A model generated the notes under the pieces. It was not told where the DNA came from. It made no database searches and worked only from the letters and a program-made list of their open reading frames with translations. Source: JAWKUK01 sp041398605 (lineage in GTDB: Bacteria; Planctomycetota; UBA1135; GCA-002686595). From it: a stretch of DNA of 64,000 nucleotides. Of this stretch, positions 45,596-54,005 are shown in pieces. Location of the stretch: positions 248,001 to 312,000 of the forward strand of contig JAWKUK010000003.1 of NCBI GenBank assembly GCA_041398605.1, written 5' to 3'. A program made the position numbers and the translations under genes. How positions within the stretch are numbered: position 1 is the stretch's first letter; each line of letters starts with the position of its first letter.

Positions 45596-47085
45596 GCTCC
45601 GCGGCCTGCCTGCTCCAAGAAGTGGAGGCCGACCATGCCTAGCAGGGTCACTGCGAAACCGAGGCCTGCCATCACGAACACGAACAACACCAACCGCCCC
45701 GCGCGGCCCAGCGCATTGCCGCGGCGCCGCAGCAGGCGATCGACGAGGAATCGCCACGCAAAGAGCGCAGCACGCGCGAGCCCGGCGAGGAGCGCGACCA
45801 ACACGTCGAAGCCGATGCGCGCGGTCGTGACGGCGCTGCCGACCAGCCCGCCACTCGCGCGCGGCGGCACGGGTACAGGACCGGCGAAGGGAGACGGCGG
45901 CGCGGGCGCGAGCGGACGCCGCGGAGGCGGCGCGTCGCCGGCCGAATAGCCCGTGGAAGACAGCTCGGTGCCCGCGATCCCCCGCAAGAGGGCGCGCGCG
46001 CGCTCGCTCGGGGTCGTCGCGCTGGGCGACAGCGTCGCGCTCGGCGGGCCCGATTCGGCCCCAACGGCAGCGCTCGACACAGCCTCCTCGAGCGCGCCGC
46101 GGGTCGCGGCGCGCGCGCGCTCGAGCTCGGCGGCGAGCGCCTTCGATGGCACTCGCGGCGTCTCGCGGCCGTCCCCCGCCGCGTCAGGGTCGCGCTCAGC
46201 GTCGGCATCCGCCGGATCACTCGCGGGCGGCGAGCCCGCAATGAAGCGCACCGACTCGCCCAAGCGCGCGGATTGCCCGAGCTCGGCCAAGAGGTCGCCG
46301 ACGTCCGCATAGCGGTCCGCTGGATCCAGCCGCAGGCAGCGACAGATCACGTCGCGCACGCGCCGCGGCGCGTCGCACTGCGTCGGGAACGCCGGCGGCT
46401 CGTCGGTCTCACGCAGCACGAGCGCGCCGCCCGCCTCCGGGCGGTACGGGAGGTCGCCGGTCAACGACTCGTAGAGGATGACGCCGAGCGAATAGATGTC
46501 CGCGCGGTGATCGGCGCGGCTGCGCAAGATCTCCGGCGCCATGTAGTGCGGCGTGCCACGGCCGATCGACAGCGTCGTGCGCCCGCTCTCGAGCAGCTTG
46601 GAGAGGCCGTAATCCCCGACCCGCGCCACGTCTCCCTTAAGGAAGATATTGCTGGGCTTGAGGTCGAAGTGCACGAGGCGGCGGTCGTGCAACGCGAGCA
46701 CCCCGCGCGCGGCCTGCGAGAAGATCAACAGCGCGTCGTCGCACGGCAGCGGCCCGTCCTTGAGCCGGCGCGCCAGGGTGTCCTCGCCCGCGTAGCCCAT
46801 CACAAGGTACGGCACGTCGAGCACGACGCCGAGGTCTTCGATCGTCACGAGGTTCGGGTGATCGATCGCCGCGAAGTGGCGCACCTGCGCGAGCTCGCGC
46901 TCGACGGCCTCGCGCTGCGAGTCGTCCTCGAGCTTCAAGAACTTGACGGCGTAAGCCTTGCCGATCGAGGTCTTGCGGGCCTTGTACACGTCGCCAAAGG
47001 CGCCGCCGCCCAGGCGGTTCTGGATCTCGTACCCGGAGATGAAATCGGGCTTGCGGAACGAGTTGTAGAACGCCTCCCAATCCAT
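45592..47085 (-). CDS. Membrane Ser/Thr protein kinase
   Basis: A 497-residue Hanks-type kinase. Gly-loop GGGAFGDVY, catalytic Lys48 (AVKFL), H-F-D-L-K-P-S-N at 139-146 (HFD where HRD is usual), D-Y-G at 158-160 instead of DFG, and APE at 183-185. The kinase domain ends near residue 260, followed by an Ala/Pro/Asp-rich linker and two or three membrane helices near the C-terminus (about 415-490). All catalytic residues are present, so it should be active. The gene lies between the FHA-like and sigma factor genes; the sigma factor is the likeliest partner or substrate. Confidence 0.93.
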   Translation of the reverse strand: MDWEAFYNSFRKPDFISGYEIQNRLGGGAFGDVYKARKTSIGKAYAVKFLKLEDDSQREAVERELAQVRHFAAIDHPNLVTIEDLGVVLDVPYLVMGYAGEDTLARRLKDGPLPCDDALLIFSQAARGVLALHDRRLVHFDLKPSNIFLKGDVARVGDYGLSKLLESGRTTLSIGRGTPHYMAPEILRSRADHRADIYSLGVILYESLTGDLPYRPEAGGALVLRETDEPPAFPTQCDAPRRVRDVICRCLRLDPADRYADVGDLLAELGQSARLGESVRFIAGSPPASDPADADAERDPDAAGDGRETPRVPSKALAAELERARAATRGALEEAVSSAAVGAESGPPSATLSPSATTPSERARALLRGIAGTELSSTGYSAGDAPPPRRPLAPAPPSPFAGPVPVPPRASGGLVGSAVTTARIGFDVLVALLAGLARAALFAWRFLVDRLLRRRGNALGRAGRLVLFVFVMAGLGFAVTLLGMVGLHFLEQAGRGA

Positions 47086-47100
47086 GGCGGGGCCACAACT

Positions 47101-47877
47101 CTACGCCGTCGAGGGCGCGAGCGATATTCCGAAAGGTGGCAGACCGACGCCGCGTGTCGCTGCGGGCTCGGGGGCGCCGCTGGCCCTCGCCGGCGCGGTC
47201 AGGTCGATGCGCCCCGTGAGGGGCAAGGTGACGCGCACCTGGTCCGCGCGCCCGACCTGACCTGCACCGGGCGGCGCTGGCTCGACCCACCCTGCGTCAC
47301 TCGTCAGGACGAGCACGTCCGGCGCGGAGGTCGCTACGAGCTCGATCGCCGCGCTGTGCCCGAGGACTCGAATGTGCGCCGAACGGCCCGCGTCCATGCG
47401 GACCCGCCCCTCGGGGCCGGGCGCGACGAGCAAGACGCGCGGCGCGCCCTCGACCTCGACGCCGCGCTCGAGGGTCAGCGTCGCGGACGCGCTCGCGGGG
47501 TCCGGGCGATCGAAGACAAACGCGAGCTTGGGCGTCAAGAGCACCCGATCTCCGGGCACCAGCGCGACCTCTGGCAGCGCGCGAGCTCCGGCGCCGAGGC
47601 GCAGCGCGCGGGGGCCGTCGAGCTCGAGCCCGCGCCCGTCGACGAGCGCGAGGTGCCACGCCGCGCCGTCTCGAAACGACTCGCGCAGCTCCAACGTGGC
47701 GTGCCGCGGCTCGAGCTCACCGAAGAACCCGACGTCTGCGCTTGCCTCACTCCGTCGGCCGCCGCCCGCCAGCCCCAGCACGACCCGCCGCCCGATGACG
47801 ACGAGCCAATGGCCGCCGTCATCAACGGAGAGGTGCAGTCGGTGCGGCACCGCGCCGGGACCTCGGGCTGCGCCCAT
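47101..47877 (-). CDS. FHA-like phosphothreonine-binding protein
   Basis: A 258-residue protein whose first about 120 residues match an FHA fold: WLVVIGRRVVLGLAGGG, then the S/R-x-x-H-A pattern in LEPRHATLELRE, and WHLALVDGRGLELDGPRALRLGAG. The later about 130 residues add further beta-type segments of unknown kind. It sits directly upstream of the Ser/Thr kinase (15 bp gap), consistent with binding phosphorylated Thr on the kinase or its substrates. The conserved FHA Arg/Ser are only partly kept, so phosphopeptide binding is probable but not certain. Confidence 0.65.
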   Translation of the reverse strand: MGAARGPGAVPHRLHLSVDDGGHWLVVIGRRVVLGLAGGGRRSEASADVGFFGELEPRHATLELRESFRDGAAWHLALVDGRGLELDGPRALRLGAGARALPEVALVPGDRVLLTPKLAFVFDRPDPASASATLTLERGVEVEGAPRVLLVAPGPEGRVRMDAGRSAHIRVLGHSAAIELVATSAPDVLVLTSDAGWVEPAPPGAGQVGRADQVRVTLPLTGRIDLTAPARASGAPEPAATRGVGLPPFGISLAPSTA

Positions 47878-47892
47878 GACACCCGCTCCGTG

Positions 47893-48858
47893 TCAGGCGC
47901 CGGCCCCGGCGACGACGACACCGCCGCCGATGCGCGACGCTTCGAGGTAGGCCTCGCGCGCTTGCCGATACAGGTCTTCGCGGTGAACGAGGCCGCGCTG
48001 GGGAAAGTTCGTAATGCCGATCGCGAGCTCCATCGGGTCCCCGACGAGGTCGCGCAGCCCGCGCTCCGCGGCCGCCTGTACAACGCGCCGCGCCATGACT
48101 TGCGCGCCGTCGGGGCCTGTGCTCGGGAGCAAGAACAGGAACGAGCTCTCGTCGAAGCGGCCGAGCACGTCGGTGTCACGTGACGCGGACAAGAAGATCC
48201 CCGCGAGCTCGCGCAACACCTCCGGTGTCGCTTGCCCCTCGAAGCCGAGCATCACACAAGCGAGCGGAGTGTCGAAGCGCCGCGCGCGCTTGAACTCCTC
48301 GTCGAGCTTGTAGTTGAGGAACGCGTAGTTGAAGAGGCCCGTCGACGGATCGACGAGCGCCTTGACGAGGCTGCGGTCCTCTTCTCCGCTGGAGATGTGG
48401 CGCAAGAGCGCCTCCGGCAGGACGAAGTCCCCGCGCTCGGAGAGGCCGCGGTTCTCGGTCGGGAGCGATGCGAGCGCGCCGCCTCCAGTCTCGAACGCAG
48501 CGCGCAGCTTCGTCCCGTTCAGCGGACGATGGATGACCCCCGATGCGCCACAGAACCGCGCGATCGGCTCGGCGAGGGCGTTGCGCTCCTCGACGACCAC
48601 AAACGTGCGGCAACGTGTGCGGCCAGTGAGCTGACGCAGGAACTCATAGACGTTGCGGCCGCGGGCCCATGCGTCGATGAGCAGGACATCCCCGGGCGCC
48701 GGCGGGCGCGTGATCAGGTCCTCGTGGGTCGGCGCGTGTGCGACGGCCCAGCCGGCGAAGAACTCGTCTTGCTGGCCAGACGTCACGGCGCTCTGGACTT
48801 GCGCGAGAACGGCGTCGTCGTGACCGACGACGTGGATGGTGCGTAGGGCGTCGCGCAT
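47893..48858 (-). CDS. Receiver-like protein with degenerate GGDEF domain
   Basis: A 321-residue protein. An N-terminal alpha/beta part (TIHVVGHDDAVLAQVQ, GDVLLIDAWARGRNVYEFL, TFVVVEERN) resembles a response-regulator receiver, and the C-terminal part (about 165-310) resembles a diguanylate cyclase (VDPSTGLFNYAFLNYKLDEEFKRARR; ITNFPQRG). The signature GGDEF is replaced by R-F-D-E-S-S, so cyclase activity is unlikely; such domains can bind GTP or c-di-GMP instead. ATG 48858 is chosen over a longer frame. It is the first gene of the kinase/sigma cassette. Confidence 0.7.
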   Translation of the reverse strand: MRDALRTIHVVGHDDAVLAQVQSAVTSGQQDEFFAGWAVAHAPTHEDLITRPPAPGDVLLIDAWARGRNVYEFLRQLTGRTRCRTFVVVEERNALAEPIARFCGASGVIHRPLNGTKLRAAFETGGGALASLPTENRGLSERGDFVLPEALLRHISSGEEDRSLVKALVDPSTGLFNYAFLNYKLDEEFKRARRFDTPLACVMLGFEGQATPEVLRELAGIFLSASRDTDVLGRFDESSFLFLLPSTGPDGAQVMARRVVQAAAERGLRDLVGDPMELAIGITNFPQRGLVHREDLYRQAREAYLEASRIGGGVVVAGAGA

Positions 48859-49002
48859 GGTGCTGCGAGTGGCGTGCGGGAAGGGGTGCGGCCCCGCTCC
48901 TCCCGCGGCGCCTCTCGACGACGAGGGTGCCGACCTCCAGGACCGATTGCAACGGCCACCAGTGGATTGCGCGCCAGTCACGCGGCCGCCGCGTTGGCCC
49001 GC

Positions 49003-50589
49003 TCAGTCGCGGCGCCAGACCTCCAGGTCGAGGTCCCGCGCCTCGACCCGCACCGGGAAGCGCGCGTCCAGCCGGCACTCGTCGCGCAAGAAGGCGACGA
49101 GGCGGGCCCGGTCCGCGGGCGGCCAGGTCAGCAGGTAGTCCGTGCGTAGGACGATCCACATCGGTCGCCCGTCACGCGCGGGGCGCTCGAAGATGCTCGG
49201 GTTGAAGCTGTCGAGCACGCCCACTCGCGTGGCGAGGCGCCCCGGGCGCAGCCTGGCGCGGTCAGCGTCCGCGGCGCCACGCGCCACGTGGCCGCGGGAC
49301 ATGTAGAACTCCGCGGGCGGGGCAGGCAGCGACAGGACGAGGTCGCCGGGCTGCAGCCCCGCCTCGATGTGCGCGACGGCCTCGCGCCAGCGCGGCCGGT
49401 CCCCGTACCCCGGCCCGACCTGCAGCAGGCTCGCGCTCCAGAGCGGGGCGCCGACGAGGAAGGCCCAGGCGCACGACCGGCCCCACCCCTTGGGGCTGCC
49501 GGGCCCCGACGCCCGCCCGGGCCCGACAGGCCACGCCGCGACGAGGGCGATCCAAGGCAGGAACGCAAACGCGTACTGCGCCGTGGTCTTCGTCAAGAAG
49601 CCGAGGGCGACCACCACCGCCGCGCCAAAGGTCGGCACGAGCGCCGCAAACAGGCCCGCGCGCTGGCGCGCGGCGTAGACCGCCCCGACGAGGAACGCGG
49701 CGCCGAACGACGGTCGGATCGTGTTGCCGAGCGCCAGGAGCGCGCCGAGCGCGTCCCCCAAGCCGCCGCCCTTCTTCGCCAGCATGTAGCGCGCGAACAC
49801 CCGCTCCGCGGGCACCGCGAGCGCCGCCAGGAGCACCGCCGCCGCGACGCCGAGTCGCCAGACGAGGGCGACGCGGCGCGCGCGCTGGGCCGCATCGAGG
49901 GGCGCCGCGGCGCCCCCGGGGCGCGGCCCGACCCCAGTCGCCGCCGCCAACGCTTGCCGCCCAGGGCGCACGACGAGGAGCGCCACGACGAAGGCCGCGA
50001 GGACGAGCAACGATTGGAGCTGAAAGAGCGCGCCGGCGGCCAGACAGGCGAGGCCCGCTGCGAGCCAGACGAGCGCGCGACGTGCCTCGGGGACTGCGAG
50101 CCCGCGCAGCAACGCGCCAACGCCGACTAGCCCCGCGAGCTCGACAAAGGTGTAGAAGCGCGCGTTCTGCGCCCAATAGAGCTGCCAGGGGCTGCAAGCG
50201 ACGAAGAGGGCCGCCAACGCCGCGCGCCGCGCGCCTGCCAGGGGCAGAAACGCCCAGGCCGTCGCGGGGATCGCGAGCCAGCCTGCGAGCGCTGGGGCGA
50301 GGCGCAGCGCAGCCTCGCTCGGCTCGCCGCCGAGGAGCTCCACCGTCTTGCGCACGATGAAGTACCCGAGCCGGTTGTAGTTCCCGCCCTGGGCGTGCGC
50401 GTCCATCCACGTCAGGACCTCGTCGATCCAGAGGCTCGGGCGGCCGAGGCGCACGAACACCAGCAGCCCGACGAGCCCCGCGAGGCCCATCAGGACCCCC
50501 GCCACGGGATCGGCCTTTGGCGCTTTGGGCTCCAGGACGCGGCCCGCGGGGTCCATTCCGGGGGGGAGCTCGGGCGTGGTTCGCGGCAT
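49003..50589 (-). CDS. Polytopic glycosyltransferase (GT39/ArnT-like)
   Basis: A 528-residue membrane protein with about ten helices and a GT-C loop with the acidic pattern SLWIDEVLTWMDAH near residue 52, and WAQNARFYTFVEL. A soluble C-terminal domain begins around residue 400 (GDLVLSLPAPPAEFYMSRG). It probably uses a polyprenyl-phosphate sugar donor to modify an envelope acceptor. ATG 50589. It is separated by a short gap from the divergent lipoprotein gene. Confidence 0.8.
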   Translation of the reverse strand: MPRTTPELPPGMDPAGRVLEPKAPKADPVAGVLMGLAGLVGLLVFVRLGRPSLWIDEVLTWMDAHAQGGNYNRLGYFIVRKTVELLGGEPSEAALRLAPALAGWLAIPATAWAFLPLAGARRAALAALFVACSPWQLYWAQNARFYTFVELAGLVGVGALLRGLAVPEARRALVWLAAGLACLAAGALFQLQSLLVLAAFVVALLVVRPGRQALAAATGVGPRPGGAAAPLDAAQRARRVALVWRLGVAAAVLLAALAVPAERVFARYMLAKKGGGLGDALGALLALGNTIRPSFGAAFLVGAVYAARQRAGLFAALVPTFGAAVVVALGFLTKTTAQYAFAFLPWIALVAAWPVGPGRASGPGSPKGWGRSCAWAFLVGAPLWSASLLQVGPGYGDRPRWREAVAHIEAGLQPGDLVLSLPAPPAEFYMSRGHVARGAADADRARLRPGRLATRVGVLDSFNPSIFERPARDGRPMWIVLRTDYLLTWPPADRARLVAFLRDECRLDARFPVRVEARDLDLEVWRRD

Positions 50590-50751
50590 GGGGGCTCAAG
50601 CATGATCCGGCGTCTGTCGACGGATAGCCAACGGAATCCGGGGCCGACGGCCCCTCCCGCCGCCGCCCGCAAGTCCAAGGTCCACCCGTCACGGCAAGTC
50701 TCGGGCGCCCATGGTTGCGCAGTCACGGCCCGACCTGCGATCCTCGCCTCT

Positions 50752-51147
50752 ATGCTCCACCCCCGCGTCGCCCTGATCGCTGCGCTCCTCTGCGCTGCGT
50801 GCCAATCGGCCCGTCGCCCGCTCGTCATCGACTCGGACCCGCCCGGCGCGCTCGTCTTGATCAACGGCGTGGACTCGGGCTTCGCGACGCCGTGTGTGCT
50901 CGACCTCGAGGAGCGCCGCGTGCGGACGGTCGAGCTCGAGCTCGCTGGCTACCGCACCGAGAAGCGCGTCCTGAAGGGGGGCGAATGGAGCCAGACGATG
51001 CTGTGGCCAGACATGACCGTGGGCGAACACACGTGGCGCTTCCCCTTGTTCCTGTCCTTCAAGGACGCCCTCATGCCGACCGTCGAGAGTGACGGCGAGA
51101 TGCCCAACCGCATCCACGCCCGCCTCGTACGGGAGCGCAACGATTGA
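50752..51147 (+). CDS. PEGA-domain lipoprotein
   Basis: A 131-residue protein with a short signal ending in the lipobox LCAAC at about residue 16, followed by a PEGA-type fold (VIDSDPPGALVLINGVDSGFATPCVLDLEE; AGYRTEKRVLKGGEW). PEGA modules are beta-rich surface domains. ATG 50752, near the start of the signal; an upstream open frame is rejected. It is co-directional and overlapping (TTGA) with gmhB. Confidence 0.82.
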   Translation: MLHPRVALIAALLCAACQSARRPLVIDSDPPGALVLINGVDSGFATPCVLDLEERRVRTVELELAGYRTEKRVLKGGEWSQTMLWPDMTVGEHTWRFPLFLSFKDALMPTVESDGEMPNRIHARLVRERND

Positions 51148-51740
51148 GGGCGGTCTTCCTCGATCGCGACGGCACCCTGAACGTCGAGGTCGACTACCTG
51201 TCCGACCCGGACCAGCTCGAGCTGCTGCCCGGGGTGCCGGCGGCCTTGCGGCGGCTCACCGACGCTGGCTTCAAGCTGTGCCTCGTGACGAACCAGAGCG
51301 GGGTCGCGCGCGGCCTGTTCACGGAGGAGACGCTGCATCGCATCCACGCGCGCCTCGTCGCGCTGTTGGCGGCCGAGGGCGCGGCGCTCGACTCCATCGC
51401 CTACTGCCCCCACCACCCGACCGCAGGCGCGCCGCCGTACCGGGCGGTGTGCCGCTGCAGGAAGCCGTTGCCCGGCCTCTACGAAGACGCGGTGCTGCGC
51501 TTCGGGATCGACGCGACGCGCTCCTTTGCCGTCGGAGACACGCTGCGCGACCTCGAGGCAGGCGCAGCGCTCGGCGCACAGGGGGTGCTGGTGCGCACAG
51601 GCAAAGGCCGGGACCAGGAGCAGCGCGCCATCGCGAGCGGCCGCCCGACGATCGTCGTCGACGACCTCGCCGCTGCAGCGGATTGGATCCTCAGCGCGGA
51701 CCATGGCGCGCAAGCGGACGCGACCGATACAACAACGTGA
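51144..51740 (+). CDS. gmhB: D-glycero-D-manno-heptose-1,7-bisphosphate phosphatase-type HAD enzyme
   Basis: A 198-residue HAD phosphatase. The nucleophile motif is FLDRDGTLN, with LVTNQSGVARG (motif II), the zinc loop CPHHP...CRCRKPLPG, and AVGDTLRDLEAG (motif IV). This is the GmhB pattern: removal of the 7-phosphate in ADP-heptose biosynthesis for lipopolysaccharide core or related glycans. TTG 51144 overlaps the PEGA lipoprotein stop (TTGA). The last about 15 codons overlap the tail of the convergent gene ending at 51691. Confidence 0.88.
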   Translation: MRAVFLDRDGTLNVEVDYLSDPDQLELLPGVPAALRRLTDAGFKLCLVTNQSGVARGLFTEETLHRIHARLVALLAAEGAALDSIAYCPHHPTAGAPPYRAVCRCRKPLPGLYEDAVLRFGIDATRSFAVGDTLRDLEAGAALGAQGVLVRTGKGRDQEQRAIASGRPTIVVDDLAAAADWILSADHGAQADATDTTT

Positions 51741-52866
51741 GCACCTGCCGCTGCTCGACCGCGTCGCGCACCGTGCCCTGCATGTAAGCGAGCGCGACCT
51801 CGATCCGCTCGTCGCCGCGAGCCACCGCGAACGACGTGTGTCGCCCACCGACGCCGCTCGTGCTGCTCAGCCATGTCCAGCCCTCGTGGATCGCGCGCTC
51901 TTCGAGGGCCGCGACGTCGCGCCGCCAATCGCGCTCGGTCAAGAGCTGGCTCAGCACTTCGCGCGCCCCGTCCTGGCGCCGCACGTCATAGATCTCTTGC
52001 CGCTCGCCGGGCCAAGCCATGAGCCACGGGGCGGGCGTGGCGTCGGGCTCGCGGGCGGGAGGCGAAGCGGGAGGCGAAGCGAGAGGGACCGCCGCCAGGC
52101 TGGGCGGCGCAACGATGCGCCACTCCCCGACCTCGACGAGCTCGTCTACGCCGCTGCTGATCTCCTGCGCCGCCGCTGCGAAGCACGCGCCGGAGGCGGC
52201 CAGGCCAGCGCACTCCCAGTGGCCGTCGACGGAGTATTCTAGCGCGAACTCGACGTCCAAGCCGAGCACATCACGGAGCTCCGCGCCGAGCGCCTCGCCG
52301 TCGTGCTCGCGGGGGACGCGCGTGAGGTCGCGGGCGTCGTGCATCGCCCGCGGCGGCCGCCCGAGCGCGACGTTCAGCCGAACCTGACAACGCTGGTCGA
52401 CGAGCCAATCGTCCGCATCCACATACACGAGATCGACGAGCGCGATGACGTCCACTGGACCAGCGGGCAGCGAGCCCGCCCCCAGCACGCCGAGCCACGG
52501 TGACTGCGCCGCGTCGACGACCTGGACCGCGGTCGCCGCGGACCGCGCGAGCGAGGCGGCCAGCGAGGCGGCGACCCGCTGCGCGACGGGGTGCTCGTCG
52601 AGCACGACGACGACGAGGCTCGTGCACTCGATGACGGGCCTGCCCGGCGAGCTCGCGCTCCCGGCAGCGTTCGACGCGCCGAGGAGGGTCGAGACGTCGG
52701 TCGAGTACCAAGAGCGCGACGTGGCGAGGGACACCCAGCCGGCGCGGGCCGCGCCCAACGTGAACACCGCGACCGAGGCGGCCCCCCAGAGGGCGCGTCG
52801 CGCCCAGGCCTTGCGCCGGCCTTTGTGGCGCTTCGGCGCAGGCACGCTTGCGTTCGGCGCGCTCAT
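51691..52866 (-). CDS. Anchored protein of unknown function, last gene of the polyamine-type operon
   Basis: A 391-residue protein with a basic N-terminus, one membrane helix (about residues 24-43) and a large extracytoplasmic part of alternating alpha/beta segments (CTSLVVVVLDEHPVAQRVAASL; VDVIALVDLVYVDADDW). The C-terminus carries an Ala/Pro/Ser repeat (about residue 260), encoded by 12-bp units, and later segments GGRHTSFAVARGDERIEVALAYMQG. No family recognised. ATG 52866 overlaps the upstream stop (ATGA). Its 3' end overlaps gmhB by 50 bp tail-to-tail. Confidence 0.7.
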   Translation of the reverse strand: MSAPNASVPAPKRHKGRRKAWARRALWGAASVAVFTLGAARAGWVSLATSRSWYSTDVSTLLGASNAAGSASSPGRPVIECTSLVVVVLDEHPVAQRVAASLAASLARSAATAVQVVDAAQSPWLGVLGAGSLPAGPVDVIALVDLVYVDADDWLVDQRCQVRLNVALGRPPRAMHDARDLTRVPREHDGEALGAELRDVLGLDVEFALEYSVDGHWECAGLAASGACFAAAAQEISSGVDELVEVGEWRIVAPPSLAAVPLASPPASPPAREPDATPAPWLMAWPGERQEIYDVRRQDGAREVLSQLLTERDWRRDVAALEERAIHEGWTWLSSTSGVGGRHTSFAVARGDERIEVALAYMQGTVRDAVEQRQVLTLLYRSRPLARHGPR

Positions 52867-54005
52867 CCCGAGCTCCCGCGCTGGTCCCGGCGCTGGCCCG
52901 CAGGCTGCGAGACGAAGAGCGCCTCGACGTCCGGATTCGCGCCCACGCGCCAGAGCCAACCGTCGAGCACGTAGTGCGTCGCTTGGGGCATCGCGAGCAA
53001 GGGTACCAGGAGCGAGAGCGCCCAAGCGCCCCGCTCGCCGCTGCCGGCCGCGAGCGGCCCGGGGAAGGCCTCCAACTGATCCAACCAAACGAGCTGGTGC
53101 CACAGCCACTCTTCCCCGTACCCCAAGAGCGCGAGCGCGCCGAGGAAGAGCGCCGCAGAGCGGAGCCCTGGGCGGAACAAACGCGCACAGGGTGTGCCTA
53201 CGTCGCGCGCGACGCGCGCCTCGACGTGCCAGACGACGACGAGGTACGGCACGCCGTGGCCCAAGACGTTGAGGGCGGTGAACGCGACATCGGAGTCGAA
53301 GACCACGATCGCGAGGAACCACGAGACAGACGTCGTCGCGACGACGTGCAGCTTCGCCCAGTTGACCCCGGTTCGCGCGCGAGCGCGCTGCACCTGGCGC
53401 AGCGCAAAAGCGGCGTGGACACACGCAGAGAGGCCCAACGCCGCAGCGCCCAGCCACGCAGGCAGGCGCAGGAAGTCACCGTCGACGAACCACGCGATCT
53501 CCCGCGGCAGCGTGCTGTGCCAATAGACGAGGGGCGCGACCGTCCCCGCGTACGCGACCGCCATGTCGAGCCGGCGATCGTCACCGCCCTCGCCTGCTCT
53601 GCGCCGCGTGTAGGCGACCCACCCCCACTGCTGCCGCACGAAGTGAAAGACCGCGAGGTACGCGAGCGCGCGCCAGAACGCGAGCGGGCTGACCGACCAC
53701 GCGAGCTGCCCGAGCGCCAACACCGCGAGCGGCGCGCCGATGAAGAGCGCGGGGTGCCGTCGGAAGCGCGCTGGGTCGAGGTACACCCGGAACGCAGTCG
53801 CGTAGACGTGCGCGACGTCGACACACGCGACCAAGAGCACAAAGAGCCAGGCGGGGACCGCGGCATCGAGGCGCCCCGCGGCGGCGAAACCTGCGACCAC
53901 GGCGAGGCCGAGGGCGAGCGAGCCCGTGAACATCGCCGCGTCGACGCCCGGCGAGATGACCCAGCCGGGGCGCAGCGTGCGGGCGTGGCCTGCAGCGCGC
54001 GTCAT
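52863..54005 (-). CDS. Polytopic membrane protein with several conserved-looking histidines
   Basis: A 380-residue protein with about eight to nine membrane segments. Several His lie in or next to them: VDVAHVYATAFRVYLDP (about 64-80), AVFHFVRQQWGWVAY, NWAKLHVVATT, NVLGHGVPYLVVVWHVEAR and QATHYVLDGWLWR. The spaced His/Asp/Gln pattern recalls membrane di-iron enzymes (desaturase or hydroxylase type), but no canonical motif set is present, so I do not assign one. ATG 54005 overlaps the FAD oxidoreductase stop (ATGA). Confidence 0.75.
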   Translation of the reverse strand: MTRAAGHARTLRPGWVISPGVDAAMFTGSLALGLAVVAGFAAAGRLDAAVPAWLFVLLVACVDVAHVYATAFRVYLDPARFRRHPALFIGAPLAVLALGQLAWSVSPLAFWRALAYLAVFHFVRQQWGWVAYTRRRAGEGGDDRRLDMAVAYAGTVAPLVYWHSTLPREIAWFVDGDFLRLPAWLGAAALGLSACVHAAFALRQVQRARARTGVNWAKLHVVATTSVSWFLAIVVFDSDVAFTALNVLGHGVPYLVVVWHVEARVARDVGTPCARLFRPGLRSAALFLGALALLGYGEEWLWHQLVWLDQLEAFPGPLAAGSGERGAWALSLLVPLLAMPQATHYVLDGWLWRVGANPDVEALFVSQPAGQRRDQRGSSG

